Assembly (NCBI GenBank): GCA_036379955.1
Contig: DASVFR010000038.1
Span: forward strand, 1 to 46,138
Reading direction: 5' to 3'
DNA from: VRUE01 sp036379955
Lineage (GTDB): Bacteria > Actinomycetota > Thermoleophilia > Solirubrobacterales > 70-9
DNA: 46,138 bases
The stretch's first letter is position 1; the number at the start of each line of letters is the position of its first letter. Under the pieces are notes generated by a model. It did not search any database. It worked only from the letters and a program-made list of their open reading frames with translations, and was not told the DNA's origin. A program made the translations under genes and the position numbers. Below are positions 14,756-24,213 of this stretch, one piece after another.

Positions 14756-17304
14756 GAGCCCCTCGCGCCAGAGCGGCCCTGGCCGCCTTCACGGCCCTTT
14801 CGATCCTGGCCCTCGCGCCGAGCGCCGGGGCCACGACCTACGAACAGACCGGCGTCTTCGCCGGCTCAGCCACCCCGCTCACTAAAGAACAGCTCGAAGC
14901 CAACGAAGAAATCCAGCTCGGCGGAGTCAGCTCGATGGCTGTCAACCGCACCGGAGCGGGCGGGGTGCCGAGGGGGACGCTGTATGCGCTGACCAAAGGC
15001 GGCGAATACCCCCGCGTGGCGATGTACGTGCCCAAAGGCCAGGGGCTTGCCTTCAGCCTTGCCTGGGAAGCCCGGTCGATCGCAGGCCCCTACGAACGCT
15101 GCGGCCCGGCGCTGGGGATCAAAGAAGGCAAAGCCGAACACCCGTGCAAAGCGCTGTTGGAAAACACGACGGACGCGCTCGGCATCGACGTCGACCAGAG
15201 CACCGGTTACGTCTATGTCTTCGACGGGCGCCGCAGCCGGGTGAGCGTCTTCGACGCCGAAGGCTCGGCGGTCATCACGCGCTTCGGCGAAAGGGCGGCA
15301 GTCGACAAGAAGGTCGCCGAAACTCCGAGCCTCTTTCACGCCTCCTCTGGGACGGGAGGTATCGCCGTAAACGACGTTGGCGAAGCCTTCGTCTTCGACC
15401 TCAACGACTCCCCTGCCGCCAAAGACAACTTCTACCACCGGTTGATGGTCTTCCGCCCGAAGACCCCGGGCGATTACTCCGAATACGAATACGCGGGCGA
15501 AATCGCGGCGGGGTTCATCGGCGAAAACGAATATCCGACCAAACCGGTCCTCGACGAAGCCGGCCACCTCTACACGGCCACCCAAGGCAGCGTCGAAGAG
15601 CTACCGGCCCAGAGCCCCGAACCCTACCCCGCCGCTCATCCCGCTCCGCTCTGCGGCTTCGACTTCGCCAAAGAATCGCTCGTCGCGATGACGATCGACC
15701 CGCGCACCGGCGAACCCTTCTTCACCTCCTACAAAAAAGAAAAAGGCTTCACCCACAAGGTCCTCTACCAGCTCGGGCCCTGCGAAGCGGGCAAATTCAA
15801 AGAACCCGCCAAGCTCGAAATCCTCCCCGAACGCGACGATCTGACCGCGCTGGCCTTCGACCCGTTCAGAAAGCTCGAGGCCGCGCGGCCCACCGGCGCT
15901 CTCTACGGTGGCGCACCCTCGCCGGTGCCGAGCAACGCTGGCACCGGCGAACCGGGCCAGTCCGCGCTCGGCTACCTCTTCGCCCAGCCCAAAGGTGCGG
16001 TCAAAGCGCTTAGCGTCTCGAAGAGCGGCTCGGGTTCAGGGACCGTGACCAGCGAACCCGAAGGGATCTCCTGCGGCGTCACCTGCAGCGCCGAATTCGC
16101 AGAAGGGGAGACGGTCACCTTGACCGCCAAAGCCGCCGTAGGCTCAAGCTTCGCCGGCTGGTCCGGTGCCTGCTCGGGAACGGGAAGCTGCAAAGTGACC
16201 ATGTCTGAAGCTAAGTCGGTGACGGCTAGCTTCGAAGAAGGGGGAGGCGGCCCCGTCTTCCACACCCTCAAAGTCACCGTCTCAGGCGAAGGCGAAGTCT
16301 CAGCCGACAGCGGCACGATCTCCGGCTGCACCTCCTCCGGCGGAGCGAGCTGCGAAGGGCAATACGAAGAAGGCGCCAAAGTCACCCTGACCGAGACCCC
16401 GACGCCCGGCAATCTCTTTACCGGTTGGGAGACCCCCCAGTGCGACGAATCGACCGCCACCACCTGCGCGGTCACGATCGGCTCCGCAGACGAAGCCGTG
16501 GCGGCCTCCTTCGAAGCCGAGCCCGAAGAAGAAGGCATCCCCCTCACCGTCTCCGTCGAAGGCCCAGGCACGGTCACCTCCGACAAAGGCCTGATCTCCT
16601 GCAGCCCCTTCTGCTCTGACGAATACGCCGAAGGCACCAAAGTCACCCTCACCGCTTCGCCTAACGAAGGCTCCCTGTTCATGGCCTGGAAACACTGCGA
16701 CTCAGGCGGAGTCAACGGCCGCCAGTGCACAGTCACGATGTCCAAAGCCAAAGAAGTGAGCGCCGTCTTCGCAACGGCCCACGCCCTTACCCTGACCAAG
16801 GCAGATGGCTCTGGCCCAGGCAAGCTCACAGCCTCCGGCGGCATCTCCTGCCCATATGCCTGCGAGCATGCCTCCTCCCTGCTCAAGGAGGGCACAGCGG
16901 TGACGATCACCCAGACCCCCGCCCGTCACTTCCACTTCGCCGGCTGGGAAGGGGACTGCTCAGGAACTGGAAGCTGCGAAGTGAGCATGGGCGAAGACCA
17001 CGAAGTAAAGGCCCTCTGGGAAGCCGACCCCAAGCTCTCCCTCGCGCTGACCAAGACAGGCGGCGGCCAGGCCCTGATCAAGAGCAAACCCGCAGGCCTG
17101 CTCTGCGGTTTCATCTGCTTGGACGCCGGGGCCTCCTTCTACGAAGGCGAAGCGATCACCCTGAGCTGGAAGCTGAACAAGGGCACGACCAAGCTGACCT
17201 GGAGCAAAGGAGCGGGCACCTGCACGGGCTCAAGCGAAGCCCCCGAAGGAAGTTGCACGCTCAACATGAGCGCCGCCACCGAGCTGGAGGCGACGCTGCA
17301 GTAA
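14752..17304 (+). CDS. Gene d (copy A): secreted propeller plus five InlB-B-like repeats
   Basis: The true product is 850 residues from ATG 14752, which overlaps the gene c stop. The frame is open upstream to 14314, but that part is the shadow of gene c. A signal peptide (ending AGATT) is followed by an NHL-like domain (about 28-415) related to the start of gene b. Five InlB-B-like repeats of 75-90 residues follow (about 419-850). The first four carry the W or G-W and Cys pattern such as SFAGWSGACSGTGSC, and the last three match gene a. Such repeats mediate surface contacts in other bacteria; no anchor is seen here. Gene e follows after 27 nt. Confidence 0.85.
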   Translation: MRAPRARAALAAFTALSILALAPSAGATTYEQTGVFAGSATPLTKEQLEANEEIQLGGVSSMAVNRTGAGGVPRGTLYALTKGGEYPRVAMYVPKGQGLAFSLAWEARSIAGPYERCGPALGIKEGKAEHPCKALLENTTDALGIDVDQSTGYVYVFDGRRSRVSVFDAEGSAVITRFGERAAVDKKVAETPSLFHASSGTGGIAVNDVGEAFVFDLNDSPAAKDNFYHRLMVFRPKTPGDYSEYEYAGEIAAGFIGENEYPTKPVLDEAGHLYTATQGSVEELPAQSPEPYPAAHPAPLCGFDFAKESLVAMTIDPRTGEPFFTSYKKEKGFTHKVLYQLGPCEAGKFKEPAKLEILPERDDLTALAFDPFRKLEAARPTGALYGGAPSPVPSNAGTGEPGQSALGYLFAQPKGAVKALSVSKSGSGSGTVTSEPEGISCGVTCSAEFAEGETVTLTAKAAVGSSFAGWSGACSGTGSCKVTMSEAKSVTASFEEGGGGPVFHTLKVTVSGEGEVSADSGTISGCTSSGGASCEGQYEEGAKVTLTETPTPGNLFTGWETPQCDESTATTCAVTIGSADEAVAASFEAEPEEEGIPLTVSVEGPGTVTSDKGLISCSPFCSDEYAEGTKVTLTASPNEGSLFMAWKHCDSGGVNGRQCTVTMSKAKEVSAVFATAHALTLTKADGSGPGKLTASGGISCPYACEHASSLLKEGTAVTITQTPARHFHFAGWEGDCSGTGSCEVSMGEDHEVKALWEADPKLSLALTKTGGGQALIKSKPAGLLCGFICLDAGASFYEGEAITLSWKLNKGTTKLTWSKGAGTCTGSSEAPEGSCTLNMSAATELEATLQ

Positions 17305-17331
17305 GCGCCCCAAGGGAGGGGAGGCTCAGCG

Positions 17332-18513
17332 ATGAGGCAAGCCGCCACCAGCACAGCAGAGGTGCTCGACCTCAGCAAGCGCCTCGAGCGACGCCGCGGC
17401 GAGATCGAGGAGGCGACCCTGACCAGGGTCTACTCGGTAGCCGACCCAACTGAGGACTCAGACCCCGCCTACCTCGACGGCCTGCGCACAGCGGTCTCCG
17501 CTGCCCTCGGCTACGGCATCGAAGCCCTGAGGCGAAGCGAGGACCGCCCCGCCCCGATCCCCACCTCCCTGCTCTCCCAAGCCCGCCTCGCCGCCCGCAA
17601 CGGAGTCGAGCTAGACACCGTCCTTCGCCGTTACCTCGCTGGCCACGCCCTGCTCGATGACTTCCTGATCGAGGAGTCAGAAAGAGGCGGTCTACCGGGC
17701 GGCTCCTCGCTGAAACGGTTGCTCTGGGTCGAGGCAGCAGCACTGGATCGCCTGCTCAGCGCGGTAAGCGAGGAGTACGCGCGCGAGGTAGCGGCCCGCC
17801 CCGGCTCCCCCGCGGAGCGCCGCGCCAAGCAGATCGAGCGCCTGCTCGCCGGCGAGCCGCTTGATGCCTCCGGGCTCGGTTATGACCTCGAAGCCCACCA
17901 CACCGGCTTGGTCGCCAGTGGCCAGCAGTCCGAGCAGGTGCTGCGCGAGCTCGCCGCCGCCCTAGACTGCAACCTGCTGCTCTTGCGGCGCGAGGCCGAC
18001 TGCGCCTGGGCCTGGCTGGGAGGTCGTCGCCGCGCCCTTTCCTTCGAGGAGATCGAGTGCGCCCTTCGCCAGCTTTCTCCCGCCGAGGCGACGCTCACCG
18101 TCGGCGAGCCCGGCCACGGCCTGGCGAGCTGGCGCCTCACCCACCGCCAAGCCCTGGCCGCGATGACCGTCGCACAGCGCGGCGAGCGCGCTCTCACCCG
18201 CTACGCCGACGTCGCCCTACTGGCCTCGATCCTGCAGGACGACCTGCTCGTCGCCTCGCTGCGCCAGCTCTACCTCGAGCCGTTGGAGCAAGACAGGGAC
18301 GGGGGCGAGGTTGCGAGGCAGACGCTTCGCGCCTACTTTGCCGCCGAGCAGAACGTCAGCTCGGCGGCGGCGGCTTTGGGAATCAACCGCAGCACGGTTG
18401 CCAATCGCCTACGGGCAACCGAGGAGCGAATCGGTCGCCATCTGGGCTGCTGTGCCCTGGAGCTCTCGCTCGCTCTGCGCCTGGGTGAGCGTGAGCCCCA
18501 GCAGCCTGCTTGA
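17332..18513 (+). CDS. Gene e (copy A): PucR-type regulator with RsbRD-like N-terminus
   Basis: This 393-residue cytosolic protein has a helical N-terminal domain (about 20-150) of RsbRD type, a middle alpha/beta domain (about 165-290) and a C-terminal helix-turn-helix (about 338-365, NVSSAAAALGINRSTVANRL) of the PucR/CdaR kind. It has no signal peptide, and Glu codons switch sharply to GAG. It lies inside the secreted-protein operon (27 nt after d, 119 nt before f), so it probably senses a state of the cell and controls these genes. The repeated promoter motif at 6600-6647 is a candidate target. The Shine-Dalgarno GGGAGGGGAGG supports ATG 17332. Confidence 0.85.
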   Translation: MRQAATSTAEVLDLSKRLERRRGEIEEATLTRVYSVADPTEDSDPAYLDGLRTAVSAALGYGIEALRRSEDRPAPIPTSLLSQARLAARNGVELDTVLRRYLAGHALLDDFLIEESERGGLPGGSSLKRLLWVEAAALDRLLSAVSEEYAREVAARPGSPAERRAKQIERLLAGEPLDASGLGYDLEAHHTGLVASGQQSEQVLRELAAALDCNLLLLRREADCAWAWLGGRRRALSFEEIECALRQLSPAEATLTVGEPGHGLASWRLTHRQALAAMTVAQRGERALTRYADVALLASILQDDLLVASLRQLYLEPLEQDRDGGEVARQTLRAYFAAEQNVSSAAAALGINRSTVANRLRATEERIGRHLGCCALELSLALRLGEREPQQPA

Positions 18514-18527
18514 TTTTCGCCCCCTTT

Positions 18528-18552
18528 CCTCCGCACATTGGTGGTGCGGAGG
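18528..18552 (+). promoter_or_regulatory. Dyad with conserved CACATTGGTGGT in the e-f gap (copy A)
   Basis: CCTCCGCAC (18528-18536) pairs with GTGCGGAGG (18544-18552) around a 7-nt loop. The 12-mer CACATTGGTGGT (18534-18545) inside it is also present at 39276-39287, at the matching place in copy B, although the flanking dyads differ. It may be an operator for an f-specific promoter or an RNA element. Confidence 0.5.
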
Positions 18553-18632
18553 TTGGCGGGCATCAAGAGAATCGGCCCGACGTTCACAGACGTGTCTATG
18601 GGTGGCCGCTGAGCGGCGCGCGAAAAGGGGAG

Positions 18633-21600
18633 ATGATGAGAGTGATTCGATTCGGTTCAGTCAGGGTGTCTGTTCTCGCCTGCGCCTTGTTCCTTTGCAT
18701 CGCCCCCCAGGCGGCAAACGCCGCCCCGCTTAGCTCCGCACCCCTGACCCCATCCGCACTTGGCGCGGCGGCCAAGGGCGGGTTCCACGGGATCTCGCAG
18801 AAGCCCTCAAAGACCAAGCCCTACACCCCCTGCCCGCTCGGCGGCAAGGTCGTCGTGCAGTGCAACATCGTGATCGAACCCGAGCCGGTCAAGAAAGGCT
18901 CGCACTACTACCCGCCCGGGGGTGGGCCAATGCTCGAAGGCAGCGGGGTCGAAGGCGGCTGGTCTCCCGCTGACCTGCAATCTGCCTACGGCATCTCAGG
19001 CAGCGGCGGCGAAGGCCTAACCGTGGCCGTGATCGACGCCTACGGCTATGAAGCCGCCGAATCCGACCTGGCCGAATACCGCAAACAGTACGGCCTGCCA
19101 GCCTGCACCAAAGCCAACGGCTGCTTTCACAAAGTCAACCAGGTAGGCGAAGAAGGCAACTATCCGGCGCCGGGCCCCGAAGTCTGGGCAGCAGAGTCGG
19201 CGCTCGACCTCGACATGGTCTCGGCGGTCTGCCCGAAATGCAACCTCTTGCTCGTGCAGGCAAGCGACGAATACCCGGCCCAAACCGCCGCTGCAGTCGA
19301 AACGGCAGTGAAACTGGGAGCGACGGCGATCAGCAACAGCTACGGCTACATGCAGAACTACCAGGTGCTCTGCCCGAAAGAAAAAGGCTGCACCGAATAC
19401 GCTGCCGCCTACAACCACCCCGGGATCCCGATCACGGTGTCGGCCGGAGACTCGGGATATGACTTCGAAACCTACGCTTTCACTTACGGCAGCGCGCTGG
19501 CCGGTCAGCCCAGTTGGCCGGCCGCGGCCTCCACCGTGATCGCCGTCGGCGGCACCGAACTGGAAAAAGCCGAAAACGCCCGCGGCTGGTCAGAGCACGT
19601 CTGGCCACTCAGCGGCGGCGGCTGCAGCAAATACGTCGCCAAGCCGGCCTGGCAGAGCGACCCCGATTGCGAAACCCGGATGGGCAACGATGTCGCGGCC
19701 GTGGCCGAAGGCGTCTCCGTCTACAGCACCCCTTACCAGGAAGGCTGGGGAAACATCGGCGGCACCAGCGTCAGCGCGCCGCTGATCGCCGGGATCATGG
19801 CCCAGGCACCCAAAGCCGTGCGCGAAGAAGGCCCCGAAGCCTTCTACCGCCGCAAGCTGAACGACGTGACGAGCGGCGTGAACGGCACCTGTCGCAAGGA
19901 GTACCTCTGCCAGGCCCAGGAGGGCTATGACGGGCCGACCGGCTGGGGCACCCCCGCCGGACCCCTCGAAGAACTCTCCACCTTCGGCGCGAGGACTGGC
20001 GGCACCTCGCATCGCAGCGCCGAAGGCGCCAAGCTGATCGGCGCCGTCTACCCGGCGGGCACCGAAACCACCTACTACTTTGAATACGGGCCGAGCGCCT
20101 CCTACGGCTTCAGCACCTCGAGCGCCAGCGCCGGCTCGGGGACGCTGTGGAAGGGCGTCGCCCAGAGCCTCAGTGGCCTGCCTGATGGGACCTATCACTA
20201 CCGGCTGGTAGCGGCCCACGGCGCCACCAAGACCTACGGCTCTGACCGCACCTTCCAGACCCAGACCTGGAGCATCCAGACCACTCTCAACGAAGAAACG
20301 GGGCTGAACCCGCTTACCTCGGTCTCCTGCTCCTCGGACACCGATTGCATGGCAGTGGGCTGGCGCACCAAACAGAACAGCCTGGAACCCCTCGCCTGGT
20401 CCAACCGCTGGAACGGCGGCGAATGGATCAAACAGAAAACGGCCAACATCGGGAAGGCGACGCTTACGGGGGTCTCGTGCACCGCGTCCAACGCCTGCAC
20501 GGCGGTCGGCAGCGGGGGCTCGCCCCTGGCGCCGCTGGCGCAGCGCTGGAACGGCAGCGAATGGAGCACCCAAACCGTTCCGAACCCTGTCGAAGCGACC
20601 GAAGCAGCTCAGCTCGAATCGGTCTCCTGCACCGGCGCCAGCTCCTGCATGGCGGTCGGCTGGTACCAAGCAGGGAAAGCCAAATCCCCGTTCTCGGAGA
20701 CCTGGAACGGCAGCGAATGGAAAACGAAGTCCGTGCCGGTCCCTGCTGGAGCGGTCGAAACAAACTTGAGTGGGATCTCCTGCACATCGTCGACCTCCTG
20801 CAAGGCCATCGGAAGGTATTCCCCCGGCGAAAACTACAAATCGCTGGCGGAGACCTGGAACGGGACCGAATGGACGATCCAGTCGATGCCCGAACCAGCT
20901 GACCTCAAAAGCGAATTGACCTGGACCGGCGTCTCCTGCAGCTCGGAAAGCTCATGCATCGCGGTGGGCTGGTACCGGACGACCTCCTCGGTACAGAATG
21001 CTATGGCCGCCCGCTGGAACGGGTCCTCGTGGGCACTGCAGTCATTGCCGGCCCTGCGCCAGGGCGAAGTGCGAATCCTGGAAGACGTATCCTGCTCGTT
21101 GTCGACCCTGTGCGTGGCGGTAGGTATCTATTCCTACCAGGACGGAATGCAGAAGCCGCTCTCGCTGCGCTGGAACGGCATTGAATGGAGCGAACAATGG
21201 ATGGAGTCGATCGCGCTCCCGGGGCTCTCCGACGGGATCGAAAACCCCAGCGCGCTGCTGGGCGTCTCCTGCGCTTCGCTGAGGTGCGAGTCGGTGGGTT
21301 GGAAGGCGAACGACGGATGGAGCTGGTCCCTCGCGCAGGGCTCGACCCAGAAAGTCCCCAACCCACCGAACGCGACGACCGAAGCGGCCACCAACGCCAA
21401 AACCGCCGAACCGACGCTGAACGCCAGCGTCAACCCCAACGGCTACGAAACCCACTACTCCTTCGAATACGACACGAAAGAATACAAATCCGGCGAAGCC
21501 GCACACGGCACCAGCGTCTCGGCGGGTGACCTGAGCCCCTCCTATCTCTCCCAGCACGTCAGCTACGCGGTCAAAGGCCTGAAACTGAACACGACCTACC

Positions 21601-22949
21601 ACTTCCGGGTGGTCGCCGAAAACAGCCTCGGCCTCACCCGCGGCGCCGATCAGTCCTTCACGACGGCTCTGACCCCCCAGTGGTGGAGCTGCACCAAACA
21701 GACCGGCGGGCGCTTCTCCAGTAGCAAATGTGCAACTGAAGGCTCCCCCAACGAATGGGAACTGCTGCACCTGAAAGAAGCCACGAAAACCACGATCGCA
21801 GCCAAAGGCAACCCGATCTCCTTCGCCACGATCCAGTCGGGCATCTCGACCCCCTTCACCTGCGAAACCGAAGTCCTGAGCCCCTCGTTGGAAAACCCCA
21901 GCGGCGGTGCCAACGGCGTCGGCAACGCCGAAATCAAATACAAAGGCTGCAAAGCGGAAGGCACTTGGGGCGAAAAAGGCTGCAAAGTCTCCAACACCGC
22001 CAGTCCCGTCACAAAGCTCGAACTGGCCATCGTCGAAGGCAAAACCAGGGTCCAGCTGACCCCCAAAGAAGGCGAAAGCTTCGCCACCTTCACCGTCTCG
22101 GGTTGTGCCGGCTCGAAAGCGCTCGAAGCGCTGAACGGAACTTGGAGCCTCACCGGCTCGGCCTACGGCCTCTACTCCAACGCCAGCTCGAAGATCGAAC
22201 TCACCTCTGCCACGACGACCGGCCTGAAACTGAGGGGCCAGAGCGCGACCGCGGTGGGCTCGATCGTGCTGGAAACCACAGCCGGCGGCTACATCTCCGC
22301 CCAGGCCGTGGCGCTGCTGCATTGGCAGGCCTGTGCCAAACAGGGCGGCGGCAAATACTCGAGCGGCAAATGCACCAGCGTAGGCGCCCCCAACGAATGG
22401 GAAATCCTGGCCCTCAAAGAAGCCGAAAAAACCACGATCACCGCCAAAGGCAACCTGATCACCTTCAGCTCGGTTCAGTCGGGCATCTCGACCCCCTTCA
22501 CCTGCGAAACCGAAGTCGCCAGCCCCTCGCTGGAAAACCCCAGCGGCGGCGGCAACGGCGGCGGCAGCGGCGAAGTCAAATACAAAGGCTGTATAGCCGA
22601 AGGCACCTGGGGCGAAAAAGGCTGCAAAGTCACGAACACCGCCAGCCCCGTCACCCGGCTTGAACTGGTCTTGATCGAAGAAAAAGCCGAGGTCAAGCTG
22701 ACCCCCAAAGAAGGGGAAAGCTTCGCCACCTTCACCGTCTCGGGTTGTGCCGGCTCGAAAGCCTATGAAGCGCTGAACGGCACCTGGAGCCTCACCGGCT
22801 CGGCCTACGGCCTCTACTCCAACGCCAGCTCGAAGATCGAACTCACCTCTGCCACGACGACCGGCCTGAAACTGAGGGGCCAGAACGCGACCGCGGTGGG
22901 CTCGATCGTGCTGGAAACGACGGCCGGGGGTTATGTGCGGGCGGAATGA
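18633..22949 (+). CDS. Gene f (copy A): secreted S53 sedolisin-family protease, multidomain
   Basis: This 1438-residue protein has a signal peptide ending AANA. The S53 catalytic domain begins at SPADLQSAYGI (about 111). Catalytic Glu188 and Asp192 lie in ESALDLD, the oxyanion Asp273 in AGDSGY and the nucleophile Ser379 in GGTSVSAP. The domain closes at GYDGPTGWGTP. Only about 80 residues separate signal and catalytic domain, too short for the usual pro-domain. A Fn3-like domain, seven Cys/Trp units (SVSC...C.AVG...WNG.EW), a second Fn3-like domain and a twin ~210-residue domain follow. The frame is open to 18510; ATG 18633 or 18636 fits the AAGGGGAG site. It likely acts outside the cell at low pH, on the cassette proteins or external protein. 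Confidence 0.9.
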   Translation: MMRVIRFGSVRVSVLACALFLCIAPQAANAAPLSSAPLTPSALGAAAKGGFHGISQKPSKTKPYTPCPLGGKVVVQCNIVIEPEPVKKGSHYYPPGGGPMLEGSGVEGGWSPADLQSAYGISGSGGEGLTVAVIDAYGYEAAESDLAEYRKQYGLPACTKANGCFHKVNQVGEEGNYPAPGPEVWAAESALDLDMVSAVCPKCNLLLVQASDEYPAQTAAAVETAVKLGATAISNSYGYMQNYQVLCPKEKGCTEYAAAYNHPGIPITVSAGDSGYDFETYAFTYGSALAGQPSWPAAASTVIAVGGTELEKAENARGWSEHVWPLSGGGCSKYVAKPAWQSDPDCETRMGNDVAAVAEGVSVYSTPYQEGWGNIGGTSVSAPLIAGIMAQAPKAVREEGPEAFYRRKLNDVTSGVNGTCRKEYLCQAQEGYDGPTGWGTPAGPLEELSTFGARTGGTSHRSAEGAKLIGAVYPAGTETTYYFEYGPSASYGFSTSSASAGSGTLWKGVAQSLSGLPDGTYHYRLVAAHGATKTYGSDRTFQTQTWSIQTTLNEETGLNPLTSVSCSSDTDCMAVGWRTKQNSLEPLAWSNRWNGGEWIKQKTANIGKATLTGVSCTASNACTAVGSGGSPLAPLAQRWNGSEWSTQTVPNPVEATEAAQLESVSCTGASSCMAVGWYQAGKAKSPFSETWNGSEWKTKSVPVPAGAVETNLSGISCTSSTSCKAIGRYSPGENYKSLAETWNGTEWTIQSMPEPADLKSELTWTGVSCSSESSCIAVGWYRTTSSVQNAMAARWNGSSWALQSLPALRQGEVRILEDVSCSLSTLCVAVGIYSYQDGMQKPLSLRWNGIEWSEQWMESIALPGLSDGIENPSALLGVSCASLRCESVGWKANDGWSWSLAQGSTQKVPNPPNATTEAATNAKTAEPTLNASVNPNGYETHYSFEYDTKEYKSGEAAHGTSVSAGDLSPSYLSQHVSYAVKGLKLNTTYHFRVVAENSLGLTRGADQSFTTALTPQWWSCTKQTGGRFSSSKCATEGSPNEWELLHLKEATKTTIAAKGNPISFATIQSGISTPFTCETEVLSPSLENPSGGANGVGNAEIKYKGCKAEGTWGEKGCKVSNTASPVTKLELAIVEGKTRVQLTPKEGESFATFTVSGCAGSKALEALNGTWSLTGSAYGLYSNASSKIELTSATTTGLKLRGQSATAVGSIVLETTAGGYISAQAVALLHWQACAKQGGGKYSSGKCTSVGAPNEWEILALKEAEKTTITAKGNLITFSSVQSGISTPFTCETEVASPSLENPSGGGNGGGSGEVKYKGCIAEGTWGEKGCKVTNTASPVTRLELVLIEEKAEVKLTPKEGESFATFTVSGCAGSKAYEALNGTWSLTGSAYGLYSNASSKIELTSATTTGLKLRGQNATAVGSIVLETTAGGYVRAE
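20300..21330 (+). repeat. Seven Cys/Trp units inside gene f (copy A)
   Basis: Seven units of about 45-55 codons each encode G/S-V-S-C-(x4-6)-C-x-A-V-G, then a W-N-G-x-x-W strand. Their regular spacing suggests a beta-propeller with one Cys pair per blade. The units are diverged at the DNA level. Copy B has fourteen. Confidence 0.8.
21681..22946 (+). repeat. Twin C-terminal domain of gene f (copy A)
   Basis: Two tandem units of about 630 nt (21681-22314 and 22321-22946) are highly similar in DNA and protein. Shared landmarks are STPFTCETEV, YKGC, GEKGCKV, FATFTVSGC and VGSIVLETTAGGY. The domain has four to five conserved cysteines. I do not know a named family for it. The same twin recurs in copy B. 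Confidence 0.85.
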
Positions 22950-22951
22950 GG

Positions 22952-22982
22952 GCGGCCCCAACGGGTGCTCTCCTGGGGCCGC
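22952..22982 (+). terminator. Terminator after cassette A
   Basis: GCGGCCCC (22952-22959) pairs with GGGGCCGC (22975-22982), followed by TCTTTC. It starts 2 nt after the gene f stop. Copy B has no counterpart. Confidence 0.65.
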
Positions 22983-23018
22983 TCTTTCACGGTCCGTTCG
23001 CAGGTCGATTTTACAGGC

Positions 23019-23051
23019 TTGCCGTCATTTTTCCCGGTAAAATAACGGCAA
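23019..23051 (+). promoter_or_regulatory. Dyad and -10-like box before the ATPase gene
   Basis: TTGCCGTCATTTT (23019-23031) and AAAATAACGGCAA (23039-23051) form a 13-bp dyad with one mismatch, ending 1 nt before the ATG. TAAAAT (23038-23043) sits inside it as a -10-like box 9 nt before the start, so the gene should have a very short leader and be tightly controlled. Confidence 0.6.
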
Positions 23052-23052
23052 C

Positions 23053-24213
23053 ATGTCTTTGCGTGCGTTGCCGCGAATGTACCGCGTTCCCCGCGACAGC
23101 TTCTTCCTTTTCGGCCTGCGCGGAGTGGGCAAGAGCACCTGGATCGGGGAGCAGCTCCCCGATGCCCACCGTTTCGACCTGCTCGACGAGAGTCTCTATC
23201 AGAGCCTGCTTGCCGATCCCGCTCCGTTTGCCGGCGAGCTGCGGCGCCTCGAACCCGGAAGCTGGGTCGCGGTCGACGAGATCCAGCGCCTGCCGGGCCT
23301 GCTGAACGAGGTGCACCGCTTCATCGAGCAGGGTGGACTGCGTTTCGCGCTGCTCGGTTCGAGCGCCCGCAAGCTTCGCGCCGCTGGGGTCAACCTGTTG
23401 GGCGGTCGCGCCCTATGGCGGGAGATGTTCCCCCTCACCCCCGAGGAGCTGGGAGAGGACTTCGACCTCGATCGCGCCCTCGAGGTCGGCGGGCTGCCCC
23501 TCGTCCTCGCCTCCGAGGAGCCGCACGAGACGCTGCGTGCCTACGTCCAGCTCTACCTGTGTGAGGAGGTCAAGGGGGAGGCGCTGGTTCGCAACCTGCC
23601 CGGCTTCGCCCGCTTCCTGCCCGTCGCCGGCCTCTTCCACGGCCAGCTTCTCAACATCGCCGGACTCGCTCGCGACGCCGGCGTCGCCCGCACCACCGTC
23701 GAGGGTTACCTGGAGGTGCTTGAGGACACGCTCCTCGCCAAGCGGCTGCCGGCCTACGAGGCACGGCTGCGCGTGCGCGAGCGCAAGCACCCCAAGCTCT
23801 ACTGGATGGATGCGGGCGTCGCTCGCGCGGCGAAGGGCATTCACGCCCCGGTTGCGCCAGAGGAGAGCGGGCCACTGCTCGAGGGCTGGGTGCACGCGCT
23901 GCTCAGTACCTACATGGCCGAGCGCGAGCTTGGCGATGGACTCGCCTACTGGGCGCCCACCGGCTCGAAAAAGCTCGAGGTTGACTTCGTGCTGCGCCGC
24001 GGAGACGAGCTCTGCGCCCTGGAGGTCAGGGCCGCTCACCGGGTCCACCCCGGGGACTTCTCCGGCCTGCGAGCGATCGGCGAGCTGGAGGGGGTGCGGC
24101 GGCGCATCCTCGTTCACCGTGGCGAGCGGCCGACGCGGACCGAGGACGGAATCGACGCCTGGCCGGTCGAGACGTTCCTCGAGGCCCTCCAGGGCGATCG
24201 ACTATGGCCGTAA
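23053..24213 (+). CDS. AAA ATPase with C-terminal DUF4143-like domain
   Basis: This 386-residue protein shows Walker A GLRGVGKST (21-29), Walker B WVAVDEIQ (about 72-79) and a sensor-like LLGSSARKLR. A winged-helix-like linker (about 205-240) leads to a C-terminal nuclease-like fold. There, EVDFVL (about 308) and ALEVRA (about 322) sit where PD-(D/E)xK enzymes carry D and ExK, but the lysine is Arg. These stand-alone ATPases are common and poorly characterised; many lie in accessory regions. This one sits exactly where copies A and B of the duplicated segment differ, so it looks like an insertion. No substrate is known. Confidence 0.85.
   Translation: MSLRALPRMYRVPRDSFFLFGLRGVGKSTWIGEQLPDAHRFDLLDESLYQSLLADPAPFAGELRRLEPGSWVAVDEIQRLPGLLNEVHRFIEQGGLRFALLGSSARKLRAAGVNLLGGRALWREMFPLTPEELGEDFDLDRALEVGGLPLVLASEEPHETLRAYVQLYLCEEVKGEALVRNLPGFARFLPVAGLFHGQLLNIAGLARDAGVARTTVEGYLEVLEDTLLAKRLPAYEARLRVRERKHPKLYWMDAGVARAAKGIHAPVAPEESGPLLEGWVHALLSTYMAERELGDGLAYWAPTGSKKLEVDFVLRRGDELCALEVRAAHRVHPGDFSGLRAIGELEGVRRRILVHRGERPTRTEDGIDAWPVETFLEALQGDRLWP

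Noticed and set aside
21042..22961. A 639-codon open frame on the minus strand, and similar long antisense frames at 10731-11939 and 9054-9956
   Set aside because: They mirror genes f and b. Frequent GAA and GGC codons read as TTC and GCC on the other strand, which leaves few stops; no signal, RBS or family pattern is present.
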